64,000 bases of DNA from Diadema setosum (GCA_033980235.1 CM067068.1:34945546-35009545), one strand, 5' to 3'; positions 21,440 to 34,867 are shown, counted from the first letter of the stretch. The notes: a model not told the origin generated them from the letters alone. Program-made: numbers and translations.

Positions 21440-22045
21440 CTTAAATCTTTATACCATTTACAACATGAAAAAGTTCATTACTACTACTAAACAGTGATGC
21501 TTTCCACTCATGAGGTACAAGATACCTCTATAGCAACATATAACCTGTCTACAACTCCGTTATTGGGTCAAACAATAACAACCTGGAATTTCAAAGAGAT
21601 GAGCGAGACGCCATACACCTGGACTAGAGTTAATCAATTCAGCTCCCATTCCTGCGAGTTATTTAAACTTACATGTTCCTACCTACTCTGTTACAGTATA
21701 ACAATAACCAATGAAGAGAAAAGGAAAGAGCAAACGAAAGGTGGCAAGCGGGACACTGTAACAAGGGGCAATTTACAACATTAAGTGTGACAAAATTAAT
21801 GAAGCAAACCCAATCTCCAAACTCCAATACAAAACAAGGGAAATAGAGCAGCCGTGTTCACGGGTTACGTACACTTGATAAAATAATACGATAAATGACA
21901 TCGGAGTAAAGCTGAACTGCCGAAAAAAAAGAGAAAAAAAGAAAGAACGGATAAAAGTCCTGCCTGAGTCGAACCTCTCGCCTTCCGGTATGGCGTTATG
22001 AACAACCAGCGCGCTAACCGATTATGCCACATGGCTGTCCTGAAG
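21440..22045. repeat. Array module B2, copy 1
   Basis: A diverged paralogue of the second half of module B: it restarts with CATGAAAAAGTTCATTACTACTAC and runs through GAGATGAGCGAGACGCCATA to cassette b2-1. B and B2 evidently arose by an old tandem duplication. Confidence 0.7.
21957..22045 (-). pseudogene. tRNA-like cassette b2-1
   Basis: D-arm-like GGCATAATCGGTTAGCGCGC, an anticodon-like arm around GTTCATAACGCC (loop TTCATAA would give CAT), a long variable segment and GGTTCGACTC as B-box. The base after the B-box differs from sister copies (CAGGCAGG instead of CCGCAGG). Confidence 0.55.
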
Positions 22046-22169
22046 ATCGAGTGCAAAACTTAAATCTAAATACTATCGTGACAGTGTTGACTTGTGATGG
22101 CGCTATTCAACTTCTCACAAGTGGCAGCGTGGATTCGATCAATATACAGTTGCAAAGAAAAATTGGGAA

Positions 22170-23345
22170 TCGTTCCGTACAGATTGCATTCTCATTTTCA
22201 GTTTTAAATTGCACGATTGTCAACCTGATGAGGAGATTTGAAAACATAAAATGCACGATTACTAAAGCTTATTGTCTCAGCTACAACATATTTATGTTTC
22301 AGAGGAAATGGAGCAAAATCAGATGAGTTAAAGGTGCTTAAACGTTGTCAAGTCAATGCATGGTTTAAAAAAAAATCACCTCCCATAGACATAACACGTA
22401 AACTTGTCTGATTTTGAGTCTTTACCTTTAATCACAATTTCTAGTGTGATGACGTCATCATATTTCAAAACCATCACATGGACTTGAAAGGCAAATGTTC
22501 AAAGTGCAACATATCTGAATTTGGGATAATATTGAGCTTAAACAACAGAGATACGAGCAAATGAATGTCAGAAACAGTACCTCAAAAAAATCAATTCCAC
22601 TTTTTTTACTTAAAATGACGATATGATGACGTCATCACGTTTTCCTGGCAATATTGATACTAGGAATGTTATCTAAAATTCATATACTTTTGTAATATGC
22701 AATAGAAATACAGGGTCAACGGACGATTTAAAGAGCTATGGCGAAATAAACAAAGACATGTTTTTTCACTATATTTTGCAGAAAGACGCGCACGTGGAAT
22801 TTCAACTTTGACGCCAGTGCATTCCTTTGTTATAGGTCGAAATCGATCGGAAATCAAGGGATATTGTTACTCAAAGTATCAGGAATCCAAATCAGTCAAA
22901 AAAATTGCATTTTCATGTTGCTTACGGGCTCTGCGCGCGAAATTGCGCGGATGGACGCGCACGCGAGAAAATGTTTGAAACGCTTAAAATTGTCTGAAAC
23001 TTCGAGATTTCCCATTGGGAAGTCGTTTTGAGCCTTTTAAAATTTTGACGCTCGCTTACGCGCGCGTAATGATGACCTGTGTAACTAGCGTTAAAAAGTA
23101 AGATAGAGCGTGACCTGAACTTCATGTCCACCGAAAATGATACAGAAATGACATCTAGTTATGAAGTTATGATCGATCATGTGACAAGGTCCGAAAATCA
23201 CAAAATGGCGCCTAGATGACGTCATAGATATGTTACTGTCATGAAAACCTTATTGTGGCTAGATTTTGTCATGAGACATGTTGACTGAAAATGTCAAGTT
23301 ATTTCGTAATGTCATTGTTGAGATATTGACGACACAAAATTGTCC
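22170..23345. repeat. Array module R, copy 2
   Basis: TGACGTCA occurs at about 22449, 22626 and 23218. The CpG-rich patch around 22928-23070 contains GCGCGCGAAATTGCGCGG and ACGCGCGCGTAATG-like palindromes. TGATCGATCA lies near 23171. Confidence 0.75.
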
Positions 23346-23381
23346 AGAAAGAAAGAAGAATAAAAAAAAAACGAGATATGA

Positions 23382-23405
23382 AACTCGTCACACTGAAGAC
23401 GAGTT
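23382..23405. repeat. Boundary hairpin 2
   Basis: The same 8-bp stem as hairpin 1 (AACTCGTC/GACGAGTT), but with an 8-nt loop, ACACTGAA. TTAGGTGATACGCTTGGGG follows. Confidence 0.8.
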
Positions 23406-23630
23406 AGGTGATACGCTTGGGGTCATCAGATGTCGGTCATCCGTGATCGACAAAGAAAAGAATGTAATATAGCACATTGAAGTTATAATGAGATACTTCG
23501 TTGAACTTTTTTGGGCCGACATTATTCAGATCACATTTGTTTTTCTGTCACACAAACTAAGTGGAAATTCTGTGCGTGTGCGACTAAGTCGATTTACGGA
23601 CTTTTTGAGTACGTACAGTGCATAAACTTA

Positions 23631-24236
23631 GACCCCGTTTACGGTGCGGGGCTGGGCTTTTGCGGGGCTGGGCCGAGCCGCGGCCGAGCCGCGGCCAAGG
23701 CCAACCTCAATTACGAGGCCGAGCCCCGCAATTTAGTCCGTTTACACTGCCGGGCTCGGCCGCACTTTTGATTCAAACCTTTCAATATTTTGTCGTAGTG
23801 GCGATCTACTTTTAAACAAACGCAATTTGGTATTGTCTGGTTTTCAGATCCTTTGCCAACTGAATTCCGTGGCGACGAAGTCGCCGTTCGGGCAAAGGCC
23901 TTTGCCGAAGGAGAAAAACCTTTGGAGGACAAAACCACCTTAAACTATCCTAGTTTTCGACGTTGAAGTGGTTAATATCCTGAATAGCGAAATAGTACAG
24001 GCGAGGGTTTGGAAGCCAGACTAAAATTGGCCGCGCATTTAGCCCAGTTTGCGCTTACACTGCGAAAAAGGCCGGGCGCGACCGCGGCTCGACCGCGGCC
24101 GAGACCACTTCCAGAGCATGGCCTAATGCGAGGCCAATTTTGGCCCCGCATATTGGCCTTTTGCGCGTTTACACCGAAATGAAGGTGGGCTCGGCGCGGC
24201 CGAGCCGCGGCCGAGCCTCGCACTGTAAACGGGGTC
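23631..24236. mobile_element. GC-rich TIR element M3
   Basis: 606 bp with the same TIR type as M1 (start GACCCCGTTTACGGTGCGGG; end CACTGTAAACGGGGTC). Flanking bases (TTA left, CAA right) do not form a clear duplication, which suggests an older insertion. M4 and M5 have identical flanks, so the three are one insertion copied with the array unit. Confidence 0.85.
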
Positions 24237-26723
24237 CAAGTGATCCTCGGCACGTACAAATAAAACATGACAATTAAGTGTTTATAACCATCCTGGCATT
24301 AACAGTGGCCTTTTAAAACATGACCTTTGACCATTATTTACATAACCAATATGACTCCCTCTAATCTTGCTATTACAATGATCAGTTCAGAGATCTCTTA
24401 CAGCTATATACAAGCCTGTGAGATTTACCAGCATTAAAACGAATGAAGCCTCCGATACAAAACAAGGGATATAGAGCAAGTGAGTCTGTTTACATGAGAA
24501 TGTGATTTATCCTGGACGAAAGTGATACCTCAATTAAAGAGAAAAGGGCAAAAGAAAAATGGGCCAAACGTACGGCTCCAGCGAAAGAGACATCGCCTTT
24601 AACCATGTAACTATAGGTCTCCTCTAACTAAGAGTACACTTTAAACGTAAGCTTATACGTGGATGATAATTTATGACGATCTCACGTGATCGACACTAAT
24701 TCAAAGGGAACAGTTAGAAGTGGAAGGAGTGCTTAATCGTTTCATTAATTCCTAATAAATGACACCCCTACTAGAGGCATATCATAATTTCTCACCTAAA
24801 ATCAATGGTCTATAGGACTCATGCACCATTACTTGTATCGTGCATAAACTTTGTTTTTTAAGCTTTGAGTGAAACGTGTAATAACACAATTCTGTAATTC
24901 CATCGGCAGTGATTGATATAATAAAGAAGAAAGATATATCACCGTATTGAACGCTTAGAACCTAACGGGGGGGGGGGGGGGGGGTATTATAGCATGATAC
25001 TCGGTTCTTTACTGCCCACATGCCAACAACATCCATCACCCACGGCTACGCATAGCGAAACAGCCATGGCGAAAATAAAACTTTGTTTTCTCGTAGGCAG
25101 AATGACACAGAACCTCGTCAAACACACTTTTATTGGCAGGGATGGACATGAAAAAGTTCATTACTAATACTAAACAGCGTATGCATTCCATTCGTGTGGC
25201 GCGAGATACCTCTATAGCAACATAAAGCCTGTCTTCAACTCCGTTGGTCGAACAATGAAAACCTGAAATTTCAAAGATATGAGCGAGACGCTATATACAC
25301 CTGGCCTAGAGTTAATTTATTCAGTTCTCATTCCTACCTCAAGTTGGGTTATGTTATTGTAATCATTCCCATCTGCAGTATAACAAAACCAAAGTGAGGG
25401 AAAGGGGGAGAGAAAAACGAGAGGTGGCAAAAGGAAAACTGCAAGCACAACTGCAATCCATATCATTGCGTGTGACAAGTGAAGCAAATGTATTAGTTGT
25501 TATAGCAGTGTTTTATAAGCATAAACTGGCAAATAGACAGACCATGTCAAATATAAAAACCATCAATTTAATGTAAGAGAAGATGGTAAACAAGATGCAT
25601 TGAAACTGTAACTAAATCGCTGCTTTTCTATTCGGTCACGGAACGTCCAACTTTATATTCAACAAAAAAAAAATGTTAGGGGAAAGAAACAAATTTAGAT
25701 ATAACATTCTTGAATTAAAAACAAGAAAAAGAAAATGCCCACGTCAGGATAAAAAAAAAAAAACAACGCCGCACGAACATGCATTATATTCTAGATGGGA
25801 ATACGGTCTTGATGCAAAGGTCCAATGATTGTCTCATTACTTTAAAAGCAATCTATGGTTCCCTTACCATCACCAGTACCACACCACAATGACGTCTCTA
25901 AAATCAATGGTAGCACATTTATCATTGCATCGTGCATTAACTCCCTTTTCCTAAACTACCAGTAGAACGTGTCATACTATATTGTGTATTTCGATCAGTA
26001 GTGACTGACTTTAAAGAAGAAAGATAATGCAAAAAATTGAACGCTTACCACATTGCTTATAGGGCTATTCCAGTTTGGTACAGATCTGTTCTATTCTCCC
26101 AGATGCCAACAACATATGTCACCTTTGGCTGAACTAGTGAAACAACCATGACGAAAATAAACGACAGAGAACCCCGTCATAATCACTACACTTGGAAAGG
26201 TGTTGCCCGAAATTCCTCATTATGAAGCAATATCACGTCACTTCCTTCCCTGCCTGTCTTTAACTCCGTCATTTGGTCAAACAATAACAACCTGGAATTC
26301 CAAAGAGATAAGCGAGACGCCATGCACCTGGACTAGAGTTAATTAATTCAGTTCCCATTCCTGTTAATTATGTAAACGTACACGTTCCTAAATATCCTGC
26401 TACATATAACAAGAACAAATGAAGAGAAAAGGAAAGAGAAAACGAATGGTGGCAAGCGGGGTACTGTTTTAATTCAAGGGGAAATTTACAACATTACGTG
26501 TGACAAAATTAATGAAGCAAACCCAACCTCCAAACTCCAATACAAAACAAGGGAAATAGAGTAGCTGTGTTCATGACATCAGAGTGAAGCTGAACTGCAG
26601 AAAAAAAAAAGAAAACAAATAAAAGGAAAAAATCCTGCGGGACTCGATTAACTTCTCTCCTTCCGGTCGGGCATTATAAACACGCAGCGTGCTAAGCAAA
26701 TCTGCCACACGGAAGATCCGAAG
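24237..26723. repeat. Array module C, copy 1
   Basis: This module is absent from the short units. It contains two diverged copies of the ~1.3-kb B-like unit. The first has a badly decayed a-type tRNA remnant near 24580-24640 and a G18 run at 24967-24984. The second ends in cassette d1. CATGAAAAAGTTCATTACTAATAC marks the relation to B and B2. Confidence 0.7.
26632..26723 (-). pseudogene. tRNA-like cassette d1
   Basis: A relative of b2: GGCAGATTTGCTTAGCACGC as D-arm, and GTTAATCGAGTCC in place of the B-box, with two extra A that break the consensus. Pol III activity is less likely than for a or b2 copies. Confidence 0.45.
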
Positions 26724-27261
26724 ATCTTGTGCGAAACTTAAATATATCTATGTATGCTATACATTGATATTCAGTTTTTTGGCTATATACGTCAAGTGAC
26801 TGATAGCGCTATTCAACTTCCCACGAGTGGCCGCGTGGATTCGATCAATATACAGTTCCAAAGATAAATCGGGAATCGTTTCAACCAGATTCCATTCTCA
26901 TTTTCAGTGATCGACAACGAAAATAATGTTCAGTAGCGACTTGAAGTAAAATATTGTGAAATGTTCGTGAAGTCCAATTCTTTATACAGTCCTACATAAT
27001 TCAGATGAAATTGTTTCTGTCATGCAACTAATTGAAAATTTCGTTTGGTGTCGGCGTGTCCAACGAAGTTGATTGGAAAGGATATGTGAATGAATATTTA
27101 CCAATAGGTCTTTATATTGCAAAAAAAAAAAAAACAACAACAAAAAATCAAACATGGCCATGCGGTCTTTTAAGAGTCATCTTCACTTTAACATTTGTAA
27201 TTTCAAGTCCAAGTTGCCTGTCAAAGCAATGTGGTCTCAAACACAAAACAAAGGGATATTG

Positions 27262-27296
<35 letters not shown>

Positions 27297-27469
27297 ACGT
27301 TTACATGAAAACGTGATTTCTACATGGACGAAGGTGAATACTCCATAAAAGGAAAAAAGCAAAAGATATAAGTATTTTGTTTCGTGCTCTTATGGGGTTC
27401 GAACCCGTACGTGTGCAACCTCACGTCTCTTGTGACGTCGCCTTTATCGTCTCGGCCATGTACGTCTTG
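26724..27469. repeat. Array module a', copy 1
   Basis: Links module C to cassette a3. It has AGTGGCCGCGTGGATTCGATCAATATACAG, an A-rich run at 27121-27134, and a long TG-rich tract at about 27259-27297. It lacks the half tRNA-like sequence seen in module A. Confidence 0.65.
27384..27469 (-). pseudogene. tRNA-like cassette a3
   Basis: B-box GGTTCGAACCC is intact; the A-box is altered to TGGCCGAGACG. The anticodon-like arm is ACGTC/GACGT with a 6-base loop, ACAAGA. Confidence 0.6.
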
Positions 27470-27524
27470 ACGAGAAAATATGAGGAACGTAAGCTTATAT
27501 GTGAAAGATGATTCAGGAATCGTT

Positions 27525-28891
27525 TTGTCCACATTCCATTCTCATTTTCAGTTTTTAGCTGCAAAATTATCAACCTGATGAGATTTGAAAAAAATAAAAT
27601 GCATGATTACTGCAGCTTATTGTCTGAGCTACCACATACTTAAGTTTCAGAGGAAATGGAGCAAAATCAGCTGAAATAAAGGTGCTTAAACGTTGTCAAG
27701 TCAATGCATGGTTTAAAAAAAAAAATCACCTTCCATAGACATAACACGTCAACTTGTCTGATTTTGAGTCTTTACCTTTAATCACAATTTGAAGTATGAT
27801 GGTAAGTCTTCTCGAACTAAGAGTGTGGAACGTATACCTTCTACGTGAAAGGTGAATCATGACGATCACCCGTGACTGACACATCTTCAAAGGGATCAGT
27901 TATTAGAAGTGGAAGCCCTCGTGCCAAGATAATATTGTCTCAGCAATTCCAAAGCAATGACACCCTTACATTAATTTAGGTATACCATAATTTCCCTCTG
28001 AAATCAATGGAATTATTCATGTACAATTGCTTGCCTTGTCCACAAACTTTGCTTTACAAACTTTCAGTGAAAGGTGTCATAACATAATTCTGTAACCGTC
28101 CATTAGCAGTGATTGACTACATAAATCAAGATGATAAATATCAATTGAACGCTTAGCGCGTATATAAGGGGGATTTCAGCCTGATGTTGTGTTATTCACT
28201 GCTCAGATACCAACAACACTCATCACCTACGGCTACGTATAAAGAAACAGCCATGACGAAAATAAGTTTTCCTTTTCTTTCGCAGATAGACACACAACCC
28301 CTATAACCCCTATAACTGACATGGAGGGACATGAAAAAGTTCATTACTACTACTAAACAGTGATGCCTTCTACTCATGTGGCACAAGATACCTCTATAGC
28401 AACATAAAACCTGTCTACAATTTCGCTATTGGGTCAAACAATAACAATCTGGAATTTCAAAGAGATGAGCTAGACGCCATACACCTGGCCTAGAGTTAAT
28501 TTATTCAGTTCCCATTCCTGCTCCAGTTGAGTTATGTAAATTATTTCCCGACCTGTCTTGTGCAGTGTAACAGGAACAAACGTAGAGAAAAGGAAAGAGA
28601 AAACGAAAGGTGGCAAGCGGGGCACTGTATACCAAAGGCAATTTACAACATTACGTATGATAAATGAAGCAAATCCAACCTCTAGCCTCCGACAAAAAAA
28701 AAAGGAACTTGAGTGACTGTGTGTCGTGGGGTAATGACATTGGAATGAAGCTGAACTGCCAAAAGAAAAACAAAGAAAGAGAGAGAAAAAAATAATAGCG
28801 TTCTGCGGGTCTCGAACATCTCGTCCTAAGGTAGTGCATAATGACCATGCAGCGCGCTAAGCGACTATAAAGCCACACGGCTGTCCCGAAG
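27525..28891. repeat. Array module B, copy 2, with R-head
   Basis: Colinear with copy 1 from the CATTCTCATTTTCAG head to cassette b3. Small indels occur in the poly-A tract at 27716-27725 and near 28290-28320. Confidence 0.7.
28800..28891 (-). pseudogene. tRNA-like cassette b3
   Basis: Stem TGCAT/ATGCA with 7-base loop GGTCATT; B-box-like GTTCGAGACCC. The loop differs from b1 by one base while the stem is unchanged. Confidence 0.55.
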
Positions 28892-28899
28892 ATTGGATG

Positions 28900-29501
28900 T
28901 GAAATTCATATCTTTATATCATTTACAACATGAAAAAGTTCATTACTACTACTAAACAGTGATGCCTTCCATTCATGTGGCACAAGATACCTCTATAGCA
29001 ACATAAAACCTGTCTACGTCTCCGTTATTGGGTCAAACAATAACAACCTGGAATTTCAAAGAGATGAGCGAGACGCCATACACCTGGACTAGAGTTAATC
29101 AATTCAGCTCCCATTCCTGCCAGTTATCTAAACGTACATGTTCATACCTATCCTGTTACAGTATAACAATAACCAATGAAGAGAAAAGGAAAGAGCAAAC
29201 GAAAGGTGGCAAGCGGGACACTGTAACAAGGGGCAATTTACAACATTAAGTGTGACAAAATTAATGAAGCAAACCCAATCTCCAAACTCCAATACAAAAC
29301 AAGGGAAATAGAGCAGCCGTGTTCATGGGTTACGTACACTTCATAAAATAATATGATAAATGACATCGGAGTAAAGCTGACCTGCCGAAAAAAAAAAAAA
29401 AAAAGATCGGGAAAGTCCTGCGGGAGTCGAACTTCTCGCCTTCCGGTATGGCGTTATGAACACCCAGCGCTAACCGATTACGCCACACGGCTGTCCTGAA
29501 G
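28900..29501. repeat. Array module B2, copy 2
   Basis: Close to B2 copy 1. It retains the uninterrupted CTGTTACAGTATAACAATAACC (about 29152-29173), an empty version of the site occupied by the 775-bp insertion in copy 4. Confidence 0.7.
29415..29501 (-). pseudogene. tRNA-like cassette b2-2
   Basis: B-box AGTTCGACTCC followed by CGCAGGAC and T-rich sequence. Two bases of the GCGCGC word in the D/anticodon junction are missing here compared with b2-1. Confidence 0.5.
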
Positions 29502-29639
29502 ATTGAGTGCGAAACTTAAATATATAATAATACTATCGTGACTAGTTGACTTGTGATGGCGCTATTCAACTTCTCACAAGTGGCAGCGTGGATTCGATCA
29601 ATATACAGTTGCAAAGAAAAATTGGGAATCGTTCTGTAC

Positions 29640-30780
29640 AGATTGCATTCTCATTTTCAGTTTTAAACTACAAAATTATCAACCTAATGAGGAGATTTTA
29701 AATCATAAAATGCACGATTACTAAAGCTTATTGTCTCAGCTACAACATACGTATGTTTCAGAGGAAATGGAGCAAAATCAGATGAGGTAAAGGTGCTTAA
29801 ACGTTGTCAAGTCAATGCATGGTTTAAAAAAAAATCACCTCCCATAGACATAACACGTAAACTTGTCTGAATTTGAGTCTTTACCTTTAATCACAATTTC
29901 TAGTATGATGACGTCATCGTATTTCAAAACCATCACATGGACTTGAGAGGCAAATGTTCAAAGTACAACATATCTAAATTTGGGATAATATTGAGCTTAA
30001 ACAACAGAGATACGAGCAAATGAATGTCTGAAACAGTACCTCAAAAAAATAATTCCACTTTTTTATTTAAAATGACGATATGATGACGTCATCGCGCTTT
30101 CCTGGCAATATTGATACTTGGAATGTTATTTCCAATTCATATACTTTTGTAATATGCAATAGAAATATAGGGTCAACGGACGATTTAAAGAGCTATGGCG
30201 AAATAAACAAAGACATGTTTTTTCACTATATTTGCAGAAAGACGCGCACGCGGAATTTCAACTTTGACGCCAGTGCATTCCTTTGTTATAGGTCGAAATC
30301 GATCGCAAATCAATGGATATTGTTACTCAAAGTATAAAGAATCCAAATCAGTCAAAAAAATTGCATTTTCATGTTGCTTACGGGCTCTGCGCGCGAAATT
30401 GCGCGCTTAAAATTGTCTGAAACTTCGAGATTTCCCATTGGGAAGTCGTTTTGAGCCTTTTAAAATTTTGACGCGCGCTTACGCGCGCGTAATGATGACC
30501 TGTGTAACTAGCGTTAAAAAGTAAGATAGAGCGTGACCTGAATTTCATGTCCACCGAAAATGATACAGAAATGACATCTAGTTATGAAGTTATGATCGAT
30601 CATGTGACAAAGTCCGAAAATCACAAAATGGCGCCTAGATGACGTCATAGATATGTTACTGTCATGAAAACCTTATTGTGGCTAGATTTTGTCATGAGAC
30701 ATGTCGACTGAAAATGTCATGTTATTTCGTAATGTCATTCTTGAGATATTGACGACACAAAATGTGGCAGAAAGAAAGAA
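29640..30780. repeat. Array module R, copy 3
   Basis: TGACGTCA at about 29910, 30085 and 30641. A ~35-bp deletion has removed the GGACGGACGCGCACGCG part of the CpG patch that copies 2, 4 and 5 keep (near 30402). Confidence 0.75.
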
Positions 30781-30800
30781 GAATAAAAAACGAGATATGA

Positions 30801-30824
30801 AACTCGTCACACTAAGGACGAGTT
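30801..30824. repeat. Boundary hairpin 3
   Basis: Stem AACTCGTC/GACGAGTT unchanged, loop ACACTAAG (two bases different from hairpin 2). Confidence 0.8.
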
Positions 30825-30884
30825 AGGTGATACGCTTGGGGTCATCAGATGTCGGTCATCTGTGATCGACAAAGAAAAGAATGT

Positions 30885-31360
30885 GATATAGGCACCTTGA
30901 AATTATTGAGCGTGCATGCAAATCCGTTTCTCTAACCACTCGGCCATGGGACATCCACGGAAATGGTTAGGCAAAAAAAAAAATGTATAGATATTACAGG
31001 GGGAAAAAGTCAATGCCCACTCAACAAACGGGGCCGCGTGAACATGTATTGCATTGCTAGACGGAAATGCGGCCTTGTAACGACTGAGTGTCGCTATGCC
31101 ATTTCTGGCGACTTGAGAAAAATACGTGCCGTAGACATAAAACCTATAATCGGCTGGTTTTGATACCTTGCCTTTAATCACAATTTTCAGTGTGATGACG
31201 TCATCAAAGTACGAAACAATGACATGGTCTTGAAAGACAATTTTTCAAAGTACAACACCTCCGTCGTCGTCATTACATACTATGATCGGTTTGACAAAGT
31301 CAGCCTGCAAAATATTGCAGCAGTCGAAGCAATGTGGTCTCCAACACAAAAAAGAGGGAT

Positions 31361-31400
<40 letters not shown>

Positions 31401-31612
31401 GGTGCGTTTATATACGAACTTCACTTCTACATGGACGAATATGTAATACACCATTGTATGTGATTTCTAGATGGACGAATATGTAATACAAAATTGAAGA
31501 AAAAAAGTAAAATAGCTAAGTATTTTGTTTCGTGATCTTGTTGGGTTCGAACCCGCACGTATGCAACCTCACTTCTCTGAGACGTCGCTTAATCACTCGG
31601 CCATACGTCTCG
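30885..31612. repeat. Array module A, copy 3
   Basis: Half tRNA-like sequence near 30913-30957, TGACGTCA near 31195, a 36-bp pure (TG)n tract at about 31363-31398, and a local duplication of the CACTTCTACATGGACGAATATGTAATACA segment before cassette a4. The M2 site is empty (near 31083-31095). Confidence 0.7.
31532..31612 (-). pseudogene. tRNA-like cassette a4
   Basis: B-box GGTTCGAACCC is intact; the A-box reads TGGCCGAGTGA. One arm of the anticodon-like stem is mismatched (GAAGT for GACGT). Confidence 0.55.
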
Positions 31613-31674
31613 ACGAGAAAATATGACGAACGTAAACTTATGTATGTGAAAGATGAATCAGGAATCGTTTCGTC

Positions 31675-32339
31675 CACCTTCCATTCTCATTTTCAGTTTT
31701 AAGCTACAAAATTGTCAACCTGATGAGAAGATTTGAAAAAAAAAAATAAAATGTATGATTACTGCAGCTTATTGTCTCAGCTACAACATACTTAAGTTTC
31801 AGAGGAAATGAAGCAAAATCAAGTGAGGTAAAAGTGCTTGAGCGTTATCGTCTATGCATGGTTAAAAAAAAAATATCCCCCCATAGACATAACACATAAT
31901 CTTCGCTGATTTTGATATCTTGCCTTTAATCACAACTTCTAGTATGATGACGTCATCAAATTAGAAAACATCGACATGGACTTGATAGACAATTGTTCAA
32001 AGTATAACATATTCAACGTATGTCGTCAGTTTGGTATTGACTGGACGATCAAACACAGGAACATGAGGCAGCGATTAGTAATCTTCGATGATTTTGATAT
32101 CTTGCCTTTAATCACAACTTCTATTATGATGACGTCATCAAATTATAAAACATCGACATGAACTTGATAGACAATTGAAGGGGTCGATGCAATATAGTGC
32201 TAACCCACACAATGTTCATTTTGAGATAATCGCTGTTGAATGTTTGGAAAGTCCATACATTGTATATTGATAAAACATGAATGCATGCATTTTTTACCAT
32301 CTTATTGGTTGAATTCAAATATGATATTTTCACGGAGGT
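31675..32339. repeat. Truncated R-head with local ~183-bp duplication
   Basis: After the R-head, a segment with TTTGATATCTTGCCTTTAATCACAACTTCT, TGACGTCATCAAATTA and ACATCGACATG occurs twice (about 31906-31996 and 32090-32178). The usual R-tail is missing, and ~160 bp of unrelated AT-rich sequence leads into module C. Confidence 0.65.
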
Positions 32340-34288
32340 TAGAGTGAAGGATAAGGATTATGAAAATGCTTAATCGTGTCATTAATTCCCAATCAATGAC
32401 ATCCCTACTATAGGGATATCATAATTTCTCATCTAAAATCAATGGTCTATAGGATTCATGCACCATTACTTGTATAGTGCATAAACTTTGCTTTTTAAGC
32501 TTTGAGTGAAACGTGTCATAGCATAATTCTGTAATTCCATCAGCAGTGATTGACATAATGAAGAAGAAAGATATATCACATTGAACGCTTAGAACCTAAC
32601 GGGGGGGGGGGGGGTATTATAGCATGATACTCGGTTTTTTACTGCCCAGCTAGATGCCAACAACATCCATCACTCACGGCTACGCATAGAGAAACAGCCA
32701 TGGCGAAAATAAAACTTTGCTTTCTCATAGGCACAATGACACAGAACCCCGTCAAACACACTTTTATTGGCAGGGATGGATATGAAAAAGTTCATTACTA
32801 ATACTAAACAGCGTATGCATTCCATTCATGTGGAGCTAGATACCTCTATAGCAACATAAAGCCTGTCTTCAACTCCGTTGATCGAACAATGACAACCTGA
32901 AATTTCAAAGAGATGAGCGAGACGCTATATACACCTGGCTTAGAGTTAATTTATTCAGTTCTCATTCCTACTTCAAGTTGGGTTATGTTATTGTAATCAT
33001 TCCCATCTGCAGTATAACAAAACCAAAGTGAGGGAAAAGGGGAGAGAAAAAACGAGAGGTGGCAAAAGGAAAACTGCATGCACAACTGCAATCCATAGCA
33101 TTGCGTGTGACAAGTGAAACAAATGTTTTAGTTGTTATAGCAGTGTTTTATGAGCATAAACAGACAAATAGACAGACAATGTCAAATTTAAAAACCATCA
33201 ATTTAATGTCAGAGAAGATGGTAAACAAGATGCATTGAAACCGTAACTAAATCGAACATATTCAGATATAACATTCTTGAATTAAAAACAAGATAAAGAA
33301 AAATAATGTCCACGTCAGGATAAAAAAAAAAAAAAAACGCCGCACGAACATGCATTATATTCTTGATGCAAAGTTCCAAGGATTGTCTCATTAATTTAAA
33401 AGCAATGATTCCCTTACCACCACCAGCACCACACCACAATGACGTCTCTAAAATCAATGGTAGCACATATCATTGCATCTTGCATTGAATTAGCTCCCTT
33501 TTCCTAAACTACCAGTGAAACGTGCCATATTATATGGTGTAATTCGATCAGTAGTGATTGACTTTAAAGAAGAAAGATAATGCAACAAATTGAATGCTTA
33601 CCACATTGCTTATAGGGCTATTCCAGTTTGATACTGATCTGTTCTATTCTCCCAGATGCCAACAACACATATCACCTATGGCTAAACTAGTGAAACAGCC
33701 ATGACGAAAATAAACGACAGAGAACCCTGTCAAAATCACTACACTAATTGGGAAGGTATTGCCCGAAATTCCTCATATAATATGAACCAATATCAAGTCA
33801 CTTCCTTCCCTGCCTGTCTTTAACTCCGTTTTTGTCAAACAATAACAACCTGGAATTCCAAACAGATAAGCGAGACGCAATACACCTGGACTAGAGTTAA
33901 TTAATTCAGTTCCCATTCCTGTTAGTTATGTAAACGTACACGTTCCTAAATATCCTGCTACAGTATAACAAGAACAAAATCTAAATGAAGAGAAAAGGAA
34001 AGAGAAAACGAATGGTAGCAAGCGTGGCACTGTTTCAAGGGGCAATTTACAACATTACGCGTGACAAAATTAATGAAGCAAACCCAACCTCCAAACGCCA
34101 ATACAAAACAAGGGAAATAGAGTAGCTGTGTTAATGACATCAGAGTGAAGCTGAACTGCTGAAAAAAAGAAAAGAAAAAAGAAATAAAAGGAAAAAGTCT
34201 TGCGGGACTCGATTAACTTCTCTCCTTCCGGTCGGGCATTATAAACATGCAGCGTGCTAAGCGATTCTGCCACACGGAAGATCCGAAG
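32340..34288. repeat. Array module C, copy 2 (shorter left part)
   Basis: Begins within the part corresponding to about 24730 of copy 1, so the TIR element and the decayed first tRNA remnant are absent. It has a G14 run at 32601-32614, a ~130-bp deletion near 33250, and ends in cassette d2. Confidence 0.7.
34197..34288 (-). pseudogene. tRNA-like cassette d2
   Basis: As d1, but the D-arm word reads GCAGAATCGCTTAGCACGC, closer to the b2 form. The AA insertion in the B-box is shared with d1. Confidence 0.45.
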
Positions 34289-34821
34289 ATCCTGTGCGAA
34301 ACTTAAATCTATCTATGTATGCTATACACAACACAAATTTACATTGATATTCAGTTTTTTGGCGATATACGTCAAGTGACTGATAGCGCTGTTCAACTTC
34401 CCACGAGTGGCCGCGTGGATTCGATCAATATACAGTTACAAAGATAAATAGGGAATCGTTTCGACCAGATTCCATTCTCATTTTCAGTGATCGACAACGA
34501 AAATAATGTTAAGTAGCGACTTGAAGTAATATTGAGAAATATTCGTGAAGTCCAATTCTTTATACAGTCCTACATAATTCAGATGAAATTGTTTCTGTCA
34601 TGCAACCAATTGAAAATTTCGTGTGGTGTCGGCGTGTCCAAGTAAGTTGATTGGAAAGGATAAGTGAATGAATATTTACCAATAGATCTTTATATTATAA
34701 AAAAAAAAAAATCAAACATGGCCATGCGGTCTTTTAAGAGTCATCAACACTTTAACATTTGTAATTTCAAGTCCAAGTTGCCAGTCAAAGCAATGTGGTC
34801 TCCAACACAAAACAAAGGGAT

Positions 34822-34867
<46 letters not shown>

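Noticed and set aside
16649..23405. Helitron termini at the boundary hairpins
   Set aside because: The hairpins suggested a Helitron 3' end, but no CTRR follows at the right distance on either strand and no 5' TC/AT-insertion pattern is seen.
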